This document shows, piece by piece, positions 60,408 through 64,000 of a stretch of DNA of 64,000 nt; positions within the stretch are counted from its first letter, which is position 1; every line of letters starts with the position of its first letter. The notes under the pieces were generated by a model. The model had not been told where the DNA came from, made no database searches, and saw only the letters and a program-made list of their open reading frames with translations. The stretch is from Patiria miniata. Lineage: Eukaryota; Echinodermata; Asteroidea; Valvatida; Asterinidae. Made by a program: the position numbers and the translations under genes. The stretch is from the NCBI RefSeq assembly GCF_015706575.1, contig NW_024037067.1:4278884-4342883 (forward strand), written 5' to 3'.

Positions 60408-62714
60408 TGCAACTTACTACCAGATGTTTTCAGAATATGTCACAGCTAAGGTATTAACTGCGACAACCAACAAAAAATTGCTCACTTTCTTTGAAGCTAA
60501 TGTACACTGATTCATTTTAGGGAGAGGGGATCCCACTTTGCAGACCAATTAGCGATGTAAATTGTTTTGACACTCTTTACCGTCCGCTCTACCTCGCACA
60601 ACAATCTGTTATTGAAGAGAGTTACTGCAGTCTGAGCCCCTATGGAAGAAATATAAGTCAGTGCGGTAACTTGCCCATAAATGATTGATCATGTAACGCC
60701 TGCCGGATTACATGCATCTCTGGGCATTGCGACTGAAGCACTTTTATATTTCCTTTGAAAAAAAAAAGGGGCACGGACACTCCGTTGCCATTTCAGTGAG
60801 AACAGCAAATGGTTTTTAGAAGCGTCTGAGGAGGTTCGGTGTGCATGTGGCGGATAAGAAATAAAGTAATGTCAGACTGATAACATCATGCATGCAAACA
60901 CGCGGCTTAGACTGCCCGGGAGACACCATGCAATATGAATGTTTAATGGTTAAAAAAGGGGGAAACTTAAAGATTCGGTTCTTTTGACGACATTCCACTC
61001 CTAAGGTAAAATGGCAGTTGACTTACATGCATCTGTTGCAAAGTGCTTGTTAATTTGTCGTCTTGGTGAACCATGTTAGTTCATGGCCATGGGGGACATC
61101 GCAGGTGTCTTCACGTGCATACCAATTGGTGCACGTATGGAACCTGAATTATCTTGTTTTTTTGGGGTGAAATCCTTGGCTCTATACAACAGAGACAAGA
61201 GTATCAACAAGGAGCATTCTACTGGTAGACTTACATCTATTGTAAAATTGAAGCTAGTCTTGGTTCTAAGATGTCCTTAGCAGTGCGATGTTAAGTCACG
61301 CCCTGTTGCAATGCAAAATTCCCAAGACGTTCTTTGCGTGCGGTTTGCAACCAAGTGGTTCGTGAATTGGAGCATGCTTGCTGCTGCGCGGCACAAAGGC
61401 TGTACCGTCTATCACAAACTATGCCGCTAAGAACGTCTTGCACAATGACTAAACTCAAGCTGGTACATATAAATGGCATATAAAGTCCACAAATACAACA
61501 TAATATCTCTGAAGTGTAATATGATTTAAACACATACCAGGGTCACGGCTTAAGTGGACTCATGTATGTTGGCCTGATGTTTGAGGTAAAAAGTGCAAAA
61601 ACCTGTGGTGCCAACAATGACATCTTAATTTGTCGGCCATGCATTATCACAGCCTAGGGCGCGAACTAGTTAACAAAACTTGAGTAACCGTCGCTTCCTT
61701 CCTTGTAGTCAGGTCAATCACAAGCTACAAAAGTAACAGGGGACGGACAATGAAAAGGAATACCCTCATCATGGTACATTTGAACAACTTGTCACTGCAC
61801 CTGAGACTGGTTGTCTCGATCTCGATGGTTGTTACGATTGACTTGTGAAACTCTGACTGTCCTCTTGGCCAATAAAAGGACAGAGTTAGGAACACAACTT
61901 GATGTGCGTATGTAATTGGTCTTAAATCCACTGGCCATCTGCATTTCATGCACCTGTAGACACAAGTAGCTCCACTAAAGCACTTTAAAATTGACCACAA
62001 CTGTTCAAGTTTCCATCATCGCTCAAGCAGAAATGGGATTTGAAACCACCCACGGAGTCCTGATCAATCTGATCCTCATACAGTGGGAGTAGAAAGTACC
62101 GTCAAAATGATAACATCAAGCATAATAAAAACCACTCTCGCAGGGGTTTGGATACAAATACCTATGATCAATGTAAAGCTGGATATCGGATTAAGGCAAA
62201 TGTCATCCGTGGAGACAGTGCACTTTGTAAACTGTCACATTATTGCAAGGACTACATAACAGATGGTTTTCAGAGTCTATAGATATGGAGCAAGTCAAAC
62301 TTCAGACTAAATTCCAGACTTTTGTCGGGAATAAATTCTCACAAAAATGTCTTACGTTTTTTTTTTGCAAACTACTTCCTATAAAATTGCTTAGAAATCT
62401 GGGAACAAAAAACAAAAGAGGGCGCGAGGCTAGAAATATCTGTCAGCGACCCGTACCCATCGAGCGAGGCCGGAAATAAGGGGTGTGCTGACCAAGGGAA
62501 TGATGGCTTCAACCTGCCTGGCTTGAGGTCAAGTGAAAAGTAATCCTGTGCCTCGTTCCGTTCTTGTCAAAATATTCCCGGCGTGAACTTGTTAAGGGTC
62601 AATATTAATTTCTTGTCAGAGAAGCTGAATAGTAGCAATTTTCTTTTGTTTGCTGAATATGACCAGAAATGAAAAACTCTCTTACAAGTACGTAACAACT
62701 CAGTCAGTCTTGTT
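60408..62714. other. No gene recognised
   Basis: Unique DNA. About 60480-60760 is balanced in composition and carries ATAAATGATTGAT at about 60677, a possible homeodomain/PBX site. No exon recognised. Confidence 0.4.
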
Positions 62715-62866
62715 CATTTTGGAAGGGAGTAAGGTTGGGGTAGTAGTTTGTTCCCCATCTTCCACCTCTGTGACCAAGGTTTAAGTCCTCCACAGGTAGA
62801 AGAGGGTTCCTAGGATTTCTGTGGAATATCCCTCCAAGGTTATCCTTCCCTCTCTAAAATCGAACA
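62715..62866 (+). mobile_element. Degraded SINE, family B, copy 4
   Basis: Sense-strand similarity to the other family B copies: GTTGGGGTAGTAG (box A-like), CTCTGTGACCAAGGTTTAAG (box B-like, degraded), then TTCCTAGGATTTCTGTGGAA and TCTAAAATCG. The similarity stops where the inverted-repeat element at 62870 begins, so that element probably inserted into this SINE. Confidence 0.55.
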
Positions 62867-62869
62867 TTT

Positions 62870-63523
62870 CGTCACCGACACCACGAAGTAACACTCTACC
62901 GTGTTAAAGCATATTTTTTTCGATTTTCAGTTTTTTGGATTTTTAAACATTATTCATCAAGGCCTACCATTGCACGAAGTTTCAAAGCTTCAAGAGCTTT
63001 ACTTTAATAATTACGCTAAGTATCCATGGCAACTTTTGCGCAAAAGTGACAATTTTCGTTTTCACGAAGTAACACTCAAGTTCCATTTTCCATTGCAATG
63101 CATGGCGCGCACTCTGCTCATAAGTGAGCAAAAACGTTTTCACGAAGTAACACTCTTCTTGTAACAAGTTGTATGAGCGCGCGCGCGCTGACCTGAAGTT
63201 GCACTTTCCTCGTGTTAAATACATTGAAGAGTGTTACTTCGTGAAACCGAAAATTTACAGTTTCGCAGCTTTTTCGGTTTCACGAACTAACACTCATCTT
63301 TTTTCTCTTATTTCTTGTTTATTTAATACACAAACGAGTGAAAAACAGCAGATTTAATAAATTCAATTCATCAAGTGTCCACAACGAGAAACCCAACTGA
63401 AAATACTCTGTCGTTTTGACGCAAAGTGATGTTTTAGAAGGCGTTCAACTTTAGTTGCCGTTTTCTCCGATTGCTAGTTTTTACTGGTATGTAGATGGGT
63501 GTTACTTCGTGGTGTCGGTGACG
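62870..63523. mobile_element. Inverted-repeat element with recurrent CACGAAGTAACACTC motif
   Basis: A 654-bp element whose outer 25 bp are perfect inverted repeats (CGTCACCGACACCACGAAGT... on the left). ATTT lies on both sides (62866-62869, 63524-63527), a possible 4-bp target duplication. The 15-bp motif occurs at 62882, 63063 and 63141, inverted at 63229, direct with one change at 63281, and inverted with one change at 63497. The open frame at 62901-63164 repeats FHEVTL only because the DNA motif repeats. Superfamily unknown. Confidence 0.8.
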
Positions 63524-63527
63524 ATTT

Positions 63528-64000
63528 TTTCCATCATTATCTCCTCTTAAGGTTTCTTGTGGTTTCCAATTGCACAATGTCTTTGCACTTTAAACCACCC
63601 CTTGGTTTTATAAGCTGTCAGAATTATACTATAAAGCTAAATAATATTCTTCATAGGGCAAGGACGCTAAGCATCTGTGTGCTCAGTGCACTTGAGTGCA
63701 CAAGTTACTTTTCGCACTTTGCGTTCATGGTCACTGTTGTGTTAACTGCACTGTCTTTTAACGACACATGTGAGACACACACATGTGCATGACCTGAATG
63801 CTCATCAAGCTGCATATTACTTGAGTTGATGCACCGTGTTTACGCATCATTAAAACTGTTGGACTATTATTAGACAAGAGTTTAATGTATTTGTATTTAC
63901 AGGTTCCTGGCCACTTGGTACGGCTAAATGGTCTTTATGGGTAAATGTACTTGTGACAGAGTTCCATGCACTTTTTCATATTTGAATCAATGGTAACTGA
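63528..64000. other. No feature seen
   Basis: AT-rich DNA to the window edge; the frame at 63499-63792 overlaps the end of the inverted-repeat element and is unrecognised. Confidence 0.45.

Noticed and set aside
62901-63164. 87-codon frame with repeated FHEVTL
   Set aside because: The peptide repeat is the translation of the 15-bp DNA motif inside a non-coding element.

Overview
This 64 kb window is AT-rich eukaryotic nuclear DNA and is almost entirely non-coding. The one confidently recognised protein-coding piece is a single spliced exon of mitochondrial NADPH:adrenodoxin/ferredoxin oxidoreductase (FDXR), minus strand, 45255-45428, with good splice sites at both ends. Intron-bearing structure, many small non-autonomous DNA transposons, tRNA-derived SINEs, a LINE relic and many ACATGTAC/TACATGTA palindromes suggest a marine invertebrate, perhaps a deuterostome such as an echinoderm, hemichordate or lancelet. 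That placement is inference; no marker gene fixes it.

Layout. 1-7.3 kb: mostly unique DNA with two inverted-repeat elements (2796-3046, 4003-4142) and a GC-rich palindromic module (5760-5823). 7.3-16.2 kb: a 481-bp mariner-like hairpin element, then unique DNA. 16.2-21.1 kb: SINE copies, a truncated and frameshifted LINE 3' end, and an ACAAGTC repeat. 22-29 kb: a hAT-type MITE, a probable solo LTR, a foldback element and two SINE copies. 29-36 kb: a TTAA-flanked element with a 34-bp perfect palindrome, ACTTG-rich repeats and a tandem duplication rich in TGACGTCA. 36.6-44.7 kb: a MITE, a hAT MITE copy and a cluster of GTAAACA motifs. 45-46 kb: the FDXR exon, with a SINE in the intron just upstream of it. 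47.6-64 kb: dense MITEs, including two more TTAA elements of the same family plus an inverted fourth copy, two more copies of the first hAT MITE (one interrupted by an unrelated hAT element), a second palindromic mariner-like element, and a 654-bp element built around a repeated 15-bp motif.

The most interesting observations are (1) a four-member family of TTAA-flanked elements in which two copies carry a long perfect palindrome at nearly the same place, with related arms and different centres; (2) a clean nested hAT-in-hAT insertion with exact target-site duplications; and (3) two ~480-bp almost fully palindromic mariner-type elements that could fold into long dsRNA. No autonomous transposase, CRISPR array, rRNA gene or canonical tRNA gene was recognised. 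Most short open frames look like chance frames.
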